DNA of 64,000 nt from Agrobacterium tumefaciens (GCA_025559845.1 CP048469.1:1302001-1366000), one strand, 5' to 3'; shown: positions 29,119-38,326, numbered from the stretch's first letter. Translations and numbers: made by a program. Notes: generated by a model from the sequence alone, not told the origin.

Positions 29119-29559
29119 TCAGTTTGATCGGAACACGATAAGGCTAGCCCCAATTGCAAGAAGAAGAGCGCCCACCATTGCACCTTCGTAGCCCCGGATA
29201 TTTCCGGTTCTGAAAATGTCGATTGCCAACCCGAAGGCCAGTTGGGTGCCGACAAGCGTCGCTATCGTCGCCGCGGCCCCGAGACGTTGGTACCCAAATA
29301 TGCTGGCGAACACGAAGAACGATCCGAGAAGTCCCGGCAGCACATTCCAGACCTTGAAGGAGCTCAACGCCTCCTGAACCCCGGTCATGCCTGATCGTGC
29401 AATCAATAGCCCAAGAAGCGCAAATAGACCGACTGCGGAGTTCAGCACCAATGGGATGAGGATTGTCGAAGAACTTTCGGAGATGCGGGCCATCAACATG
29501 TTTTGCGCCACGAGTGCGGCACCTGCGGCCGCCAACAGTACGAATACGGTGGAAGGCAT
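29119..29559 (-). CDS. YdcZ/DUF606 family transporter (DMT superfamily)
   Basis: 146 residues with five hydrophobic segments (about 3-25, 33-53, 71-91, 95-115 and 122-142) and the ending GAMVGALLLAIGASLIVFRS, as in the DUF606 five-helix transporters of the drug/metabolite superfamily. These half-size proteins are thought to work as dimers; the substrate is unknown. It follows the GNAT gene by 6 bp on the minus strand, after an XRE-cupin regulator, so the three genes probably form one control unit that handles a toxic amine or amino-acid analogue. Confidence 0.8.
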   Translation of the reverse strand: MPSTVFVLLAAAGAALVAQNMLMARISESSSTILIPLVLNSAVGLFALLGLLIARSGMTGVQEALSSFKVWNVLPGLLGSFFVFASIFGYQRLGAAATIATLVGTQLAFGLAIDIFRTGNIRGYEGAMVGALLLAIGASLIVFRSN

Positions 29560-29565
29560 TTTTCC

Positions 29566-30084
29566 TCACCGCCTGTTCGGTGAACCGTTCGGATCGAGGG
29601 TTAACTGCATGAAGGCGAGATCGAGCCACCTGTCGAACTTGGTTCCGACCTGCCTGAGGTGGCCGACATGCTCGAAGCCGAGCTTTTCATGGAGGCGAAC
29701 GGAACCGAGGTTCTCCGCTTCAATCCCGGCGACCATGACATGCTTGCCGATGCTGCGCGCCCGCTCGATGAGGGCGGTCATGAGCATCTTGCCCGTGCCC
29801 TTGCCACGCTGATCTACCCTGACATAAACGGAATGCTCGACAGTGTGTCGGTATCCGTCGAAGGCTCGCCAATCTCCGAAGGAAGCATAGCCTACAACCT
29901 GACCATTATCGTCGACGGCGACGAGGACCGGATAGCCGAGCTTCGTGCGATCGGCCACCCAGTTCTTCCTGTTGGTGAAATCAACTTCGGTATCGTTCCA
30001 GATTGCAGTCGTGTTGACGACCGCGTGATTGTAGATGTCGGTGATGGCGGGAATGTCGGCCTCTACGGCGTCGCGGATATCCAT
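29566..30084 (-). CDS. phosphinothricin acetyltransferase-like GNAT
   Basis: 172 residues. The family signature is DIRDAVEADIPAITDIYNHA with VVNTTAIWNDTEVDFTNRKN, then the acetyl-CoA loop DQRGKGTGKMLMTALIERA near residue 110 and VAGIEAENLGSVRLHEKLGF. This is the Pat/Bar/MddA-like group, which acetylates phosphinothricin, methionine sulfoximine or related amines. ATG at 30084 after GGAAG is preferred to the in-frame ATG at 30096. It lies upstream of the DUF606 transporter and downstream of the XRE-cupin gene, with a long palindrome before it. Confidence 0.85.
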   Translation of the reverse strand: MDIRDAVEADIPAITDIYNHAVVNTTAIWNDTEVDFTNRKNWVADRTKLGYPVLVAVDDNGQVVGYASFGDWRAFDGYRHTVEHSVYVRVDQRGKGTGKMLMTALIERARSIGKHVMVAGIEAENLGSVRLHEKLGFEHVGHLRQVGTKFDRWLDLAFMQLTLDPNGSPNRR

Positions 30085-30101
30085 GGTCACTTCCATTTTT
30101 G

Positions 30102-30133
30102 TTAATATAATGGACTATTGTCTACTATATTAA
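30102..30133. promoter_or_regulatory. palindrome before the GNAT/transporter genes
   Basis: TTAATATA-N16-TATATTAA is a perfect 8-bp inverted repeat with an inner ACTATTGTCTAC. ACTATTGT also occurs on the minus strand in front of the XRE-cupin gene (around 30731-30738). It is probably the operator of that regulator; binding is inferred. Confidence 0.5.
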
Positions 30134-30162
30134 ACAATGGAGATCAAGCCGATTTTGCTCGA

Positions 30163-30711
30163 TTAGGAGACTGTCAGGGCTGCAACCGCGTAGACGCAAT
30201 CGTGACCGCTCTCGTTCTTGAACAGGCAGTCCGTTGGCGGCCCAAGCTCAAGGCAATCGCCTTCCTTCATCTCATGTCGGGTTTGGCCTTCAATGAACAC
30301 GAGCTCGCCCGAAAGCACCCAGACGAGCTGGCGCAGGAAGGCATATGCCGAGGCCGGCATGGGCACGTCCTTGCCAGCGGGTAGTGTGACATTAACGAGG
30401 TCCAGTGGCATGTCCGAACGCGGAGAAACGTGGCGTCGAAGATATCCCGTCTCCGGATCGGTCCAAGTCGGCTGATCCGCCTTCCTGAGGAGGCGACCCT
30501 GCTGTATCTCGGCGCGCGCCATCAAGGTGGACATGCTCAGTCCGAATGCCCCTGAAAGCTTCCCCAGCATATTGGCGGTGGGACTGCTTTCGCCCCGCTC
30601 GACTTTGTAGACCATGGCGCGGGAGACCGACGCCTTTTCCGCAAGGTCGCTCAACGACCATCCCCGGCTTTCGCGCTCGGTTCGAATGCGGGCACCGATG
30701 CGTTGATCCAT
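30163..30711 (-). CDS. XRE-family regulator with cupin sensor domain
   Basis: 182 residues. The N-terminal XRE helix-turn-helix has GARIRTERESRGWSLSDLAE and SRAMVYKVERGESSPTANML (residues 5-60). A C-terminal cupin domain has FLRQLVWVLSGELVFIEGQT and a late LELGPPTDC. This architecture is typical of small regulators of amine or polyamine catabolism and resistance genes. ATG at 30711 follows AAGAAG; an in-frame ATG at 30729 lacks a ribosome-binding site. It is the first gene before the acetyltransferase and transporter genes, which are its likely targets. Confidence 0.88.
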   Translation of the reverse strand: MDQRIGARIRTERESRGWSLSDLAEKASVSRAMVYKVERGESSPTANMLGKLSGAFGLSMSTLMARAEIQQGRLLRKADQPTWTDPETGYLRRHVSPRSDMPLDLVNVTLPAGKDVPMPASAYAFLRQLVWVLSGELVFIEGQTRHEMKEGDCLELGPPTDCLFKNESGHDCVYAVAALTVS

Positions 30712-30797
30712 ATTATCTTCTTTGCTCATCGTGCTACAATAGTAGACCCGTGTTTGGTCTTCAAGGGGCGTCGCCCAACGACGACGCCCCTGCAGGA

Positions 30798-31586
30798 TCA
30801 AATGGACTGCTTGAGCAGCTTGACGAAGGTTTCCGACGAGATGACGGGAGCGAAGAAGTTGTTGATGCGCTCCATCGCCGCCTTCTCCTGTTCGGGCTTC
30901 TGGCAACCACAAGCGTCGCCGATGACGATGGGAAGGTATCCGTTATCACGGGCGAGACGCGCATTGCCTTCGATGCACCAATCGAGATGGATGCCCGTGA
31001 GCACGATCACCTCGACCTTCTTACGCGACAATTCGAGCGGTAGCTGAGTTCCGATGAACGCTGTCTGGAGGGCGCGCTCGTTGAACTCGTTGTCGCCCGG
31101 TTGAACCAGGGCCTTGAGTTCTCCCACGAGTTCGTTGTCGCGTGCCTGCTCTTCCTTTGTCCACTTGAGTCCCTTTGTCCATGAACTGAACTGCACGCGG
31201 TCGAAGTCGTTCACCGGGTAATCCTGGCGGAAGACCTCGTAGCCGATCCAATTGAAGGATACGAAATTCTTTGCCTTGCGGGCGGCTTCGACCACTTTGA
31301 CCGTTGCCGGAAGGCTGCCGCGTTCGCGATGTCCCTCAGCGGCCTGCACGCCGCCCGGATCGTAGCAGGACTTGTTCTGGCTTACCGAGCAATATGCGGC
31401 CGGCCGCGACAGGATTTCGGCGAGATCGAGTTCTTTCCACTGAGGAGCAAGTTCGGGAATGGCGTGGATGCCGCCTACATTTGCGGCAGTCTGGTTGGCT
31501 TTTGCTCTGGACGCGCCAGCGACGGCTGCGGCGAGGCCCAGTGATCCGAGCATTGCGGCTCGACGAGTTGCGATGACATTTTCCAT
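30798..31586 (-). CDS. exported isochorismatase-like cysteine hydrolase
   Basis: 262 residues. The N-terminus MENVIATRRAAMLGSLGLAA has a twin-arginine and a hydrophobic core, ending near ASRAKA, so Tat export is likely. The body is an isochorismatase/nicotinamidase-like fold with the nucleophile Cys204 in TGIHLDWCIEGNARLARDNG and a following VIGDACGC. Unlike typical members it has additional Cys residues and a long N-terminal insert. The substrate is unknown. It sits between an XRE-cupin cluster and an AraC gene and has a palindrome in its promoter region. Confidence 0.8.
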   Translation of the reverse strand: MENVIATRRAAMLGSLGLAAAVAGASRAKANQTAANVGGIHAIPELAPQWKELDLAEILSRPAAYCSVSQNKSCYDPGGVQAAEGHRERGSLPATVKVVEAARKAKNFVSFNWIGYEVFRQDYPVNDFDRVQFSSWTKGLKWTKEEQARDNELVGELKALVQPGDNEFNERALQTAFIGTQLPLELSRKKVEVIVLTGIHLDWCIEGNARLARDNGYLPIVIGDACGCQKPEQEKAAMERINNFFAPVISSETFVKLLKQSI

Positions 31587-31678
31587 GTTTTCCTCACGTT
31601 AACGAGTGTTTCGCCCGCGGAGCATTCCGAGGTACGTGAGGATAGATGCAATCGATGTGCCAATTTAATAACACAACG

Positions 31679-31694
31679 TATTACTATAGTAATA
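31679..31694. promoter_or_regulatory. perfect 16-bp palindrome upstream of the cysteine hydrolase
   Basis: TATTACTATAGTAATA, about 95 bp before the start at 31586 on the minus strand. It is AT-rich and symmetrical, so it may be an operator for a neighbouring regulator; no partner is identified. Confidence 0.45.
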
Positions 31695-31856
31695 TGGATT
31701 CGCCTCCAACCAATTCTCACAACACTATTTCGTTTATCACGAGCAACATTTGAGTGCACACCATGACTGCAATGGGTCGAAAGGAGACACCGGCCAGGTC
31801 AGATTGGGCAAGAAGGTGGATTGCGCTTAAGCGACCAGGGTTTCCGGGGCCTGTCG

Positions 31857-32768
31857 TCATGTGGCTTCGCCCAGATGTGCCCTCATCCAGCGGGCTTCCT
31901 CGGTGGCACTGCGCCCGAAATACTGGCGAAAATCGCGGCTGAAATGGGCGGCGCTCGTATAGCCGACTTCGGCTGCAACCGTGGCCACGGGTCCATGGTT
32001 GCGGGCGATCATCAGGCGCGCTTCGTGCAGCCGCATCGCCTTGAGATAGCGAACCGGCGATGTGCCTGTCAGGGCCTTGAAGTGGGCGTGATAGGACGGA
32101 ACACTCATTCCGGCCTCGGTGGCCAGAGCCGGCACGGAAAGTTCCGAGGAGAACGAGGCGCGAATGCGCGCGAGACTTTCAACGATCCGGCCGGTGGTCC
32201 CCCGCTGACGCAGGGCCGCCCGTAGAGCATTTCCCTGCGGGCCGACGAGCACCAGATAGTGCAGTTCCCGCTTCAAGCAGGGCCCGAGGATTGCACTTTC
32301 CTGCGGATCGGCGAGCACCCGAAGGGTCCTGCTCAGAAGCTCCCGCATCCTCGGAGTTATCGGGCTTGAAACAAGGCTGCGCGCCTGTTCCTGCACGGGG
32401 GTTCCCCGCTCTTCCAGCATCACGGCAATCTCTGCGGCGAGAGGCAGGTCGAATTCGACATAAAGTGCCAGCAAGGGCCGTTCAGGGCTGGCTTGCGACG
32501 CCATCCGGAACGGAACTGGCACCGACACGCCGAGGTAATGATCGGCATCGTAGCGATAGACCTGCCCATCCAGAAAACCCTGTTTCGCGCCTTGCAGCAC
32601 AAAGACCGCACCGGGCCGATACAGCACTGGCACGTCCTCCAGAATGGCTTCGGAGCGCAGGATGCGCATGCCTGCCAGCGCGGTGGGATTGTAGCCGGGG
32701 CGCGACGCGAGCTTAGACGCCTGCGCCGTGAGATCGTCAACATCAATAGGATTGAGCAATTCTATCAT
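31857..32768 (-). CDS. AraC-family transcriptional regulator
   Basis: 303 residues: an N-terminal cupin-like AraC_N domain (about 25-200, including VPVLYRPGAVFVLQGAKQGF) and a C-terminal double helix-turn-helix (SVPALATEAGMSVPSYHAHF near 220 and VAAEVGYTSAAHFSRDFRQY near 270). It is divergent, with 75 bp between starts, from an SDR gene. This AraC-SDR pair is common in alpha- and gammaproteobacteria and suggests that the regulator controls the SDR. The effector is unknown. Confidence 0.9.
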   Translation of the reverse strand: MIELLNPIDVDDLTAQASKLASRPGYNPTALAGMRILRSEAILEDVPVLYRPGAVFVLQGAKQGFLDGQVYRYDADHYLGVSVPVPFRMASQASPERPLLALYVEFDLPLAAEIAVMLEERGTPVQEQARSLVSSPITPRMRELLSRTLRVLADPQESAILGPCLKRELHYLVLVGPQGNALRAALRQRGTTGRIVESLARIRASFSSELSVPALATEAGMSVPSYHAHFKALTGTSPVRYLKAMRLHEARLMIARNHGPVATVAAEVGYTSAAHFSRDFRQYFGRSATEEARWMRAHLGEAT

Positions 32769-32843
32769 AGGATCTGCACTATTTTGCCTCGAACGCCCAG
32801 ACTATCTGTCAATTCATCGAAAAGCAAAAGTGAGGGCTCTTTC

Positions 32844-33671
32844 ATGAATGCCAGGACTTTCTTCATCACTGGCGCCAATTCGGGGTTCGGGTTCGCCGTC
32901 GCCCGGGCAGCGCTTGAGGCCGGACATGAGGTGATCGGCACGGTTCGCTCGGAGGCGGCGCGCTCCGCTCTCAGCGAGCGTCTTCCCCGATCCCGCGTTG
33001 TGTTGTGCGACGTTACCGATTTCGACCGCATCGAGGCAACCGTCCAGCAGGCCGAGGAGGATTTCGGCCCGGTCGACGTCCTGATCAACAATGCCGGTTA
33101 CGGGCACGAGGGAGTGCTGGAAGAATCCCCGCTGTCCGAGATGCAACGCCAGTTCGACGTCAACGTGTTCGGCGCGGTCGCTGTGGCCAAGGCTTTCCTG
33201 CCGCGGTTCCGTAAGCGGCGCTCGGGGTTCGTCGTCAACGTCACCTCCATGGGTGGTTTAATCACCATGCCGGGTATTGCCTATTACTGCGGCAGCAAGT
33301 TTGCGTTGCAGGGCATATCTGAGGTGATGCGTGCCGAGATGGCGCCATTCGGGGTGCACGTAACAGCGCTCTGCCCCGGCTCCTTCCGCACCGACTGGGC
33401 CGGACGCTCCATGGTCCGCACAGAGCGCTCCATCGCGGAGTATGACGCGCTGTTTGATCCGATCCGCGAGGCGCGACAGAACAAACACGGCGCGCAACTC
33501 GGCGATCCGGACAAACTTGCCGATGCGGTCCTGACCCTTGTCGCCTCCGAAAATCCCCCACCGCAACTGCTTCTCGGTAGCGATGCCCTTGGTCTGGTCC
33601 GCAAGCGGCTTCAGGCGATGCTGCAGGAGATAGACGACTGGGAGCCGCTCACCCGTTCGACAGACGGTTGA
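32844..33671 (+). CDS. SDR family oxidoreductase
   Basis: A 275-residue SDR with TGANSGFG near residue 9, NNAGYGHEG near 83, the catalytic Ser in VNVTSMGG near 135, and YYCGSKFALQG near 149 giving the Tyr-x3-Lys pair. The end, LLGSDALGLVRKRLQAMLQE, resembles the group with a long C-terminal helix annotated as oxidoreductases of unknown substrate. ATG at 32844 is preceded by GAGGG. The divergent AraC gene is its likely regulator. Confidence 0.88.
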   Translation: MNARTFFITGANSGFGFAVARAALEAGHEVIGTVRSEAARSALSERLPRSRVVLCDVTDFDRIEATVQQAEEDFGPVDVLINNAGYGHEGVLEESPLSEMQRQFDVNVFGAVAVAKAFLPRFRKRRSGFVVNVTSMGGLITMPGIAYYCGSKFALQGISEVMRAEMAPFGVHVTALCPGSFRTDWAGRSMVRTERSIAEYDALFDPIREARQNKHGAQLGDPDKLADAVLTLVASENPPPQLLLGSDALGLVRKRLQAMLQEIDDWEPLTRSTDG

Positions 33672-33838
33672 CGGAACGGAGCGCCAGACCGCGCCATATC
33701 GCGGCCCGAGGCTGCGACCGCTTCGGGCCGAAAGCCAGCCAGAAAAAAAGCCGGCTACGTATCAATCCTCACACATTGCGGCGGCATGGAAATTGTCTAG
33801 TTTCGCTGAATTGCACACAGGAAGGGCAACGGGCGGTG

Positions 33839-34399
33839 ATGGTTGAGCGCGATCAGGATGAGGCATTACTGACACCACACGATGATGGGGCAGCCAGGCA
33901 TTTGTCTGGCATGGAATTGCCTGACGTCGTGCTGGAGGCAACGGATGGTACGGCCGTCAATCTTCGCGGACCGGGCTTGTCGGTGGTCTATGCCTACCCT
34001 CGGACGAGCCCGCCCGGAGGCAAGGCGATTGATGGATGGGATGCCATTCCCGGTGCGAGAGGCTGCACACCGCAATCCTGCGCCTTCCGGGACCATTTCG
34101 CCGAACTGAAGGCCGTGGGAGCAACGCATCTGTTTGGCCTCTCAACGCAGACCACGGACTATCAACGAGAAGCGGCCGAACGGCTTCACCTGCCCTTTCC
34201 CCTGCTCTCCGACCATTCGCTTCGTCTGGCATCAGCCCTTCGTCTGCCAACGTTTCAGGCTGGCGGCATGACATTGCTGAAAAGGCTGACGATGATTATC
34301 GAGACAGGGGTGATCAGGCACGTCTTCTACCCCGTTCATCCGCCAGAAAACAACGCGGATGCCGTGATTGCCTGGTTGAAAGCCAATAGAAATTCATGA
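33839..34399 (+). CDS. peroxiredoxin (AhpC/TSA, PrxQ-like)
   Basis: 186 residues. The core reads GLSVVYAYPRTSPPGG, then GARGCTPQSCAFRDHFAEL: the peroxidatic Cys followed five residues later by a second Cys, as in PrxQ/BCP enzymes. It differs from BCP by an insert of about 12 residues before the catalytic Cys. It should reduce organic peroxides or hydrogen peroxide using thioredoxin. ATG at 33839, near GGGCGG, gives normal length; a longer reading is unlikely. It has no obvious operon partners. Confidence 0.8.
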   Translation: MVERDQDEALLTPHDDGAARHLSGMELPDVVLEATDGTAVNLRGPGLSVVYAYPRTSPPGGKAIDGWDAIPGARGCTPQSCAFRDHFAELKAVGATHLFGLSTQTTDYQREAAERLHLPFPLLSDHSLRLASALRLPTFQAGGMTLLKRLTMIIETGVIRHVFYPVHPPENNADAVIAWLKANRNS

Positions 34400-34556
34400 A
34401 CCGATCGATGCCAGCGTTGCCAGCCCCGGCTTTCAGTGTCCTTGGAATTATGCCGGCCGATGGCATGTTTTTAAGGGGCGGACGCAAGGAACGGGTCCAG
34501 CTTTTCCGGGCTCGTATCAACGCGAGCGCCGACACGACTGTCGCGTAACATCCATC

Positions 34557-34593
34557 AAAAAAGACCCTTCGAGATGTGGTTCGCGAAGGGTCT
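34557..34593 (-). terminator. intrinsic terminator of the FabMG-like gene
   Basis: AGACCCTTCG, a 12-base loop, CGAAGGGTCT, with six A on the left that read as T on the minus strand. It lies just after the stop codon at 34631. Confidence 0.88.
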
Positions 34594-34630
34594 GATTCAT
34601 GTCTGGAGATTCTCGTTAGATGGCGGCTTA

Positions 34631-35968
34631 TCACGCCGCCTTGCTGCGCGCCCGATCGTGGGTCGCGTTGAGCTGTCGGGCGACGATATCGTGATTGAGC
34701 CATTGCACCGGTCCGGAAGGTGCGCTGGACGATCTGAAAATCAACTGCCCGGTTGCTTCCACCACGAATGTGCTCAGGTGATCACTGATCAGTGACTTGC
34801 CATCGCGGTGCATCTGCGTGATCTCGTGTGACGTGCCGATGGTGAGATCGGCCTGAGCCTGGCTGTTCGGCATCGGCCATGCCGAGAAATTGTAGAACGG
34901 GATCATCACATCGCTGGCCTGCATGGTTCTGATCTTGTCCATAACGTCGTCGAGGGTGACGTTGTCGGCCAGCAGAGCCTGGCATGCCTGCCATTGTTCC
35001 CGCGCCCATTCCGCACCGCCTTCTTTTTTCAAAGCCAGCAGAAGCGGGATCAAAGGCAGTTCGATACCCGTGAACACGTCGGAAGAGTTCGTCCGGATTT
35101 CCGGGCAATTATAGACCGATGCCTTGATTCCAGCCGCCCATGCCCGCTCGGCTATACCCTCGAGCCGCATCTTTGCGTAGCCCTGCGTATAGTTGGTGTA
35201 GGTCTGCCAGCGATATTCGCCATCGATGAGGATTTCGCTGCCGTGATAGCCATAGGCCGTGTAGCGGACCTGGCAACCAGACGCTTCGACACGCTCACGA
35301 ATGGCAGAGCTGAATTCGATCAGATGGCCGAACGTATCTGCCGACACCGCGTCGAAATTCTTCAGGATCAGCTTGCCCAGATCACTCTCGATGAGAGCCT
35401 GAGACGACATGTGCCTTGCCCCGGTGCCCTTGTAGATACGGTTTGCGAGAACCAGGAACACCTTTGCTTTCGGTATGCCGCCCGCCATCGTGTGCGCAAA
35501 AAACACGTTCTGACCCTTGCCGATCATCCCGTCGAGTTCGGCCATCACCTGCGTCAGCGCGTCCGTGAAACGCTTGGCGGAAATGTTCTGACATTGCTCG
35601 ATGTAGCTCCAGTCGAGCTTGTCGTCTTCCCAGCTTGTAAGCGACATGTCCGCCAGAAGATCGGTTGGCGTCTGTCCGCCTTCCGGGGCATCGAGATCAA
35701 AACCTGCCATGAGCGGGATATTGATGATCTTGCCGCCCAGCCGCTCTTCGGCCGCTGCCAGCTCTTCCGCGTCAAGCGGACGCAGAGTGTTATCTTCGTT
35801 GCGACGGCCGACCGTGATGCCGACGATCTTCATTCCCGCCTTGCGCGCTTCATCGAGCAGTCCCGTGGCGTAACCACGTCCGAAAAGTTCGCCAAAAAGG
35901 ACGAAGATATCACCGCTCTTGAAAACAGTGTTTTCGGGAAGCTGCTGCTGAGAGGACGAGTTTTTCAT
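34631..35968 (-). CDS. FabMG-like enoyl-ACP reductase family protein
   Basis: A 445-residue cytoplasmic protein. It begins, after a short variable tail, with DIFVLFGELFGRGYATGLLD, a Rossmann-like first strand with a glycine-rich turn, and contains VFFAHTMAGGIPKAKVFLVL and RYTAYGYHGSEILIDG. This pattern is recalled from proteins annotated as the FabMG family, named after a triclosan-resistant enoyl-ACP reductase from soil metagenomes. No fatty-acid genes are adjacent. The gene is divergent from a MarR gene with a 360-bp gap and has its own terminator. The family is likely, the reaction less so. Confidence 0.6.
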   Translation of the reverse strand: MKNSSSQQQLPENTVFKSGDIFVLFGELFGRGYATGLLDEARKAGMKIVGITVGRRNEDNTLRPLDAEELAAAEERLGGKIINIPLMAGFDLDAPEGGQTPTDLLADMSLTSWEDDKLDWSYIEQCQNISAKRFTDALTQVMAELDGMIGKGQNVFFAHTMAGGIPKAKVFLVLANRIYKGTGARHMSSQALIESDLGKLILKNFDAVSADTFGHLIEFSSAIRERVEASGCQVRYTAYGYHGSEILIDGEYRWQTYTNYTQGYAKMRLEGIAERAWAAGIKASVYNCPEIRTNSSDVFTGIELPLIPLLLALKKEGGAEWAREQWQACQALLADNVTLDDVMDKIRTMQASDVMIPFYNFSAWPMPNSQAQADLTIGTSHEITQMHRDGKSLISDHLSTFVVEATGQLIFRSSSAPSGPVQWLNHDIVARQLNATHDRARSKAA

Positions 35969-36332
35969 TTTTCAAACATTCTTCATTCAAGACTTCGAGC
36001 GTCGGCTAACCGACTTCTGGATCATGTGATGCCTAAATTCGCGCGTCTTGGGAATTCATATTGGGTTACAGAGCATCGCATAACGTGAGCGCCACCCCAA
36101 TTGTTCCCCGCCCCGCCGCCCGATTGCAGGCGATCCGCGCAATGTTTTCGTGAAAATAGCACTCTGTTTGCGGCGCCTGAAAACCACGTCGAAAAGGCCG
36201 TCTGAGCGGGAGATGCCACATCTTCACCTCGGTTCGAGACATGTGCACGCTCGATTCGCACAAGGCATTGACACGGAGATATCCTCTCGCCCGAGGCTTA
36301 CGTTTACGATGCGGAAATGCTTAATACCGGGA
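35969..36332. other. divergent promoter region, no gene seen
   Basis: About 360 bases between the FabMG-like gene and marR. No convincing open frame, terminator or strong palindrome was found. It must hold both promoters. Confidence 0.5.
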
Positions 36333-36767
36333 ATGACAGAACCCACAGTCGAACAAACCGAACAACTTGCCATCGCTTTTGAGCGCTTCACCCGCCGGTT
36401 CAAGGTGGCCGAGGCGGCCGCCGCGATGCAGAACGGGCTTAATGCGCTCGACATTCAGGTCCTTCTGTTCATCAACGAATGTCCCGAATGCAGCCTGGGA
36501 GACGTCGCGCGCCACATTCAGGTCGCGCTGACGACAATGTCGTCCTCGGCCGACCGGCTGGTGCGCCGGGACATGATCGAGCGGAACAGGCCAGAGGCCG
36601 ACCGTCGATCGGTCGCTCTCACACTCACACCAAATGGGAAAGACGCTGTTGCGGGTTACATGGACGGTTACAGAGCCTCCTGCCGGGCAATGCTGGAGGC
36701 GCTCGATGATACTGATCGGATCGCGTTTCTTCGTCTGACGGACAAAATCGCAAAATACGATAATTGA
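36333..36767 (+). CDS. MarR-family transcriptional regulator
   Basis: 144 residues. It has the winged helix-turn-helix LGDVARHIQVALTTMSSSAD, then RRDMIERNRPEADRRSVALT with the typical D-x-R-S wing. ATG at 36333 is preferred; the reading before it is not MarR-like. An SDR gene begins 53 bp downstream, with an imperfect ATACGA...TCGTAGTAT palindrome between them (about 36771-36788). It probably controls that gene and possibly the divergent FabMG-like gene. Confidence 0.86.
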   Translation: MTEPTVEQTEQLAIAFERFTRRFKVAEAAAAMQNGLNALDIQVLLFINECPECSLGDVARHIQVALTTMSSSADRLVRRDMIERNRPEADRRSVALTLTPNGKDAVAGYMDGYRASCRAMLEALDDTDRIAFLRLTDKIAKYDN

Positions 36768-36820
36768 ATAATACGAGATTCGTAGTATATCGCTGACACC
36801 GAAACTGTCAGGGATATGAA

Positions 36821-37567
36821 ATGAGCAAGGCACCGTCTTCCGCACTCGTCACAGGCGCAAACAAGGGCATCGGCTTCGCTATTGCCCGGCAGCTTGGCAC
36901 GAATGGCCTGCTGGTCTGGCTTGGATGCAGGGATTTGTCGCGCGCAGATGCAGCGGCGCATCAATTGCAGAGCGAGGGCATTGAAGCGCGTGCAGTCCAG
37001 CTCGATGTGACGGATGAGGCAAGCGTTGCCGCCGCCGTTCAAACCATCGACGGCGAGACGGGCAGTCTCGATGTTCTGGTCAATAACGCCGGGCTCATGT
37101 TCGGACCACCGCTTTCCCTAGCGGAGGAATCGATCGATGAGATCAGGCGGATGTTCGAGACCAACGTGTTTGGCGCATTACGCGTCACTCAGGCCTTCCT
37201 TCCATTGCTGCGCAGATCAGAGGCGGCGCGAATCGTCATGATGAGCAGCGGCCTCAGTTCGCTCGCAGATTCTCTCGATATGCGAAGCGAGACATGGAAT
37301 GTGGGGTTCGGCGGTTACTGCGCATCGAAGACGGCGCTCAACATGCTGACCGTGAAGCTGGCAAAAGAACTCGATCGCGAAGGGATCAAGGTGAATGCGG
37401 TAGATCCGGGCCTGACATCCACTGACATGACGGGGAACGGCGCCGGGCACCCGCCTGAAATTGGCGCGCGCCCGGCCGTCGCACTGGCAATGGCTCACGC
37501 GTTCGGACCATCGGCCGGCTTTTACAGTTGTTCGCCACAGGGCGAACTGGTTCAGAAAAACTGGTGA
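36821..37567 (+). CDS. SDR family oxidoreductase
   Basis: A 248-residue SDR with TGANKGIGFAIA near residue 11, NNAGLMFGPP near 88, MMSSGLSSLADS near 140 and YCASKTALNML near 166. This matches the carbonyl-reductase-like SDRs with TGANKGIG and an NNAG segment, often found with MarR or TetR regulators and active on quinones or aldehydes. It follows marR by 53 bp on the same strand, so the two are probably co-regulated. The C-terminus GFYSCSPQGELVQKNW is usual for the group. Confidence 0.88.
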   Translation: MSKAPSSALVTGANKGIGFAIARQLGTNGLLVWLGCRDLSRADAAAHQLQSEGIEARAVQLDVTDEASVAAAVQTIDGETGSLDVLVNNAGLMFGPPLSLAEESIDEIRRMFETNVFGALRVTQAFLPLLRRSEAARIVMMSSGLSSLADSLDMRSETWNVGFGGYCASKTALNMLTVKLAKELDREGIKVNAVDPGLTSTDMTGNGAGHPPEIGARPAVALAMAHAFGPSAGFYSCSPQGELVQKNW

Positions 37568-37786
37568 CATGCGGGTCGATGCCGGGGAGCGAGACAAATC
37601 CGTTCCGCCTCCCGGTTTTCTGAATGCCCTGCCCTGTATTGAAAACGGAATATGACATCTCTGGTGGCTGTAATGTCTGGTTCGGGCCTACGGCGCTGAA
37701 CCAACATCGGTCGTTGCGTTTGATAAGACACATCATTTACGATGGGGCATTGTTGTTTCCAGAGATTGATAGTGACCTTTCCAAGC

Positions 37787-38326
37787 ATGTCTTTCCATCT
37801 GCTCGCCCCTGTGGCCATGCTCGTTGGCGCCTATCTCATGGTCCGTTGCATCGCCATGCTGGCACGGGTGATCTTTCCAAAGGTAAGGGTGCGGTTTTCG
37901 GCGGGTGAAGCCCCTTGCAAACTGACGATACAGAGGCCAGACCGCTACGTTATCAACGTTCTGATCCCGCCTTTCACCTTCATCACCGGCGTCTCCCATT
38001 TCTCCGCCCGGTTTTCCGTCACCACATTTCCCGACAAAGTACCGCTGGATTATCGATCCTACGGACGTTCGCTTTTTCGCGTTCAGAGAACTGATATGGC
38101 GGGGAAACAATCCGTGCCGCTCGGCTCATTCGAGTGCACGGCGCCAGGCGAAATCCTGATTACCTGCGACAATCCCGAGACGATACGGCCGAACTATCTG
38201 CTGGAAGTGTCTTCCCATGTCTCAGCGCTAAAGCTTGTCGCCCTTATCCTGGCAACGATCATGTCATCGGCCATGACAATCGGCGGCCTCATCATCTCCA
38301 TCCTATGGATAAGCGGAAAGATCTGA
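37787..38326 (+). CDS. hypothetical membrane-anchored protein
   Basis: About 179 residues with no recognised family. A first hydrophobic segment (LLAPVAMLVGAYLMVRCIAM) is followed by a ~110-residue soluble part with strand-like repeats (VRFSAGEAPCKLTIQRPDRY and others), and then a final hydrophobic segment (LVALILATIMSSAMTIGGLI). The topology suggests a periplasmic beta-rich domain held by two helices. The start is uncertain: ATG at 37787 is given; GTG at 37772 has a slightly better ribosome-binding site. Confidence 0.55.
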   Translation: MSFHLLAPVAMLVGAYLMVRCIAMLARVIFPKVRVRFSAGEAPCKLTIQRPDRYVINVLIPPFTFITGVSHFSARFSVTTFPDKVPLDYRSYGRSLFRVQRTDMAGKQSVPLGSFECTAPGEILITCDNPETIRPNYLLEVSSHVSALKLVALILATIMSSAMTIGGLIISILWISGKI

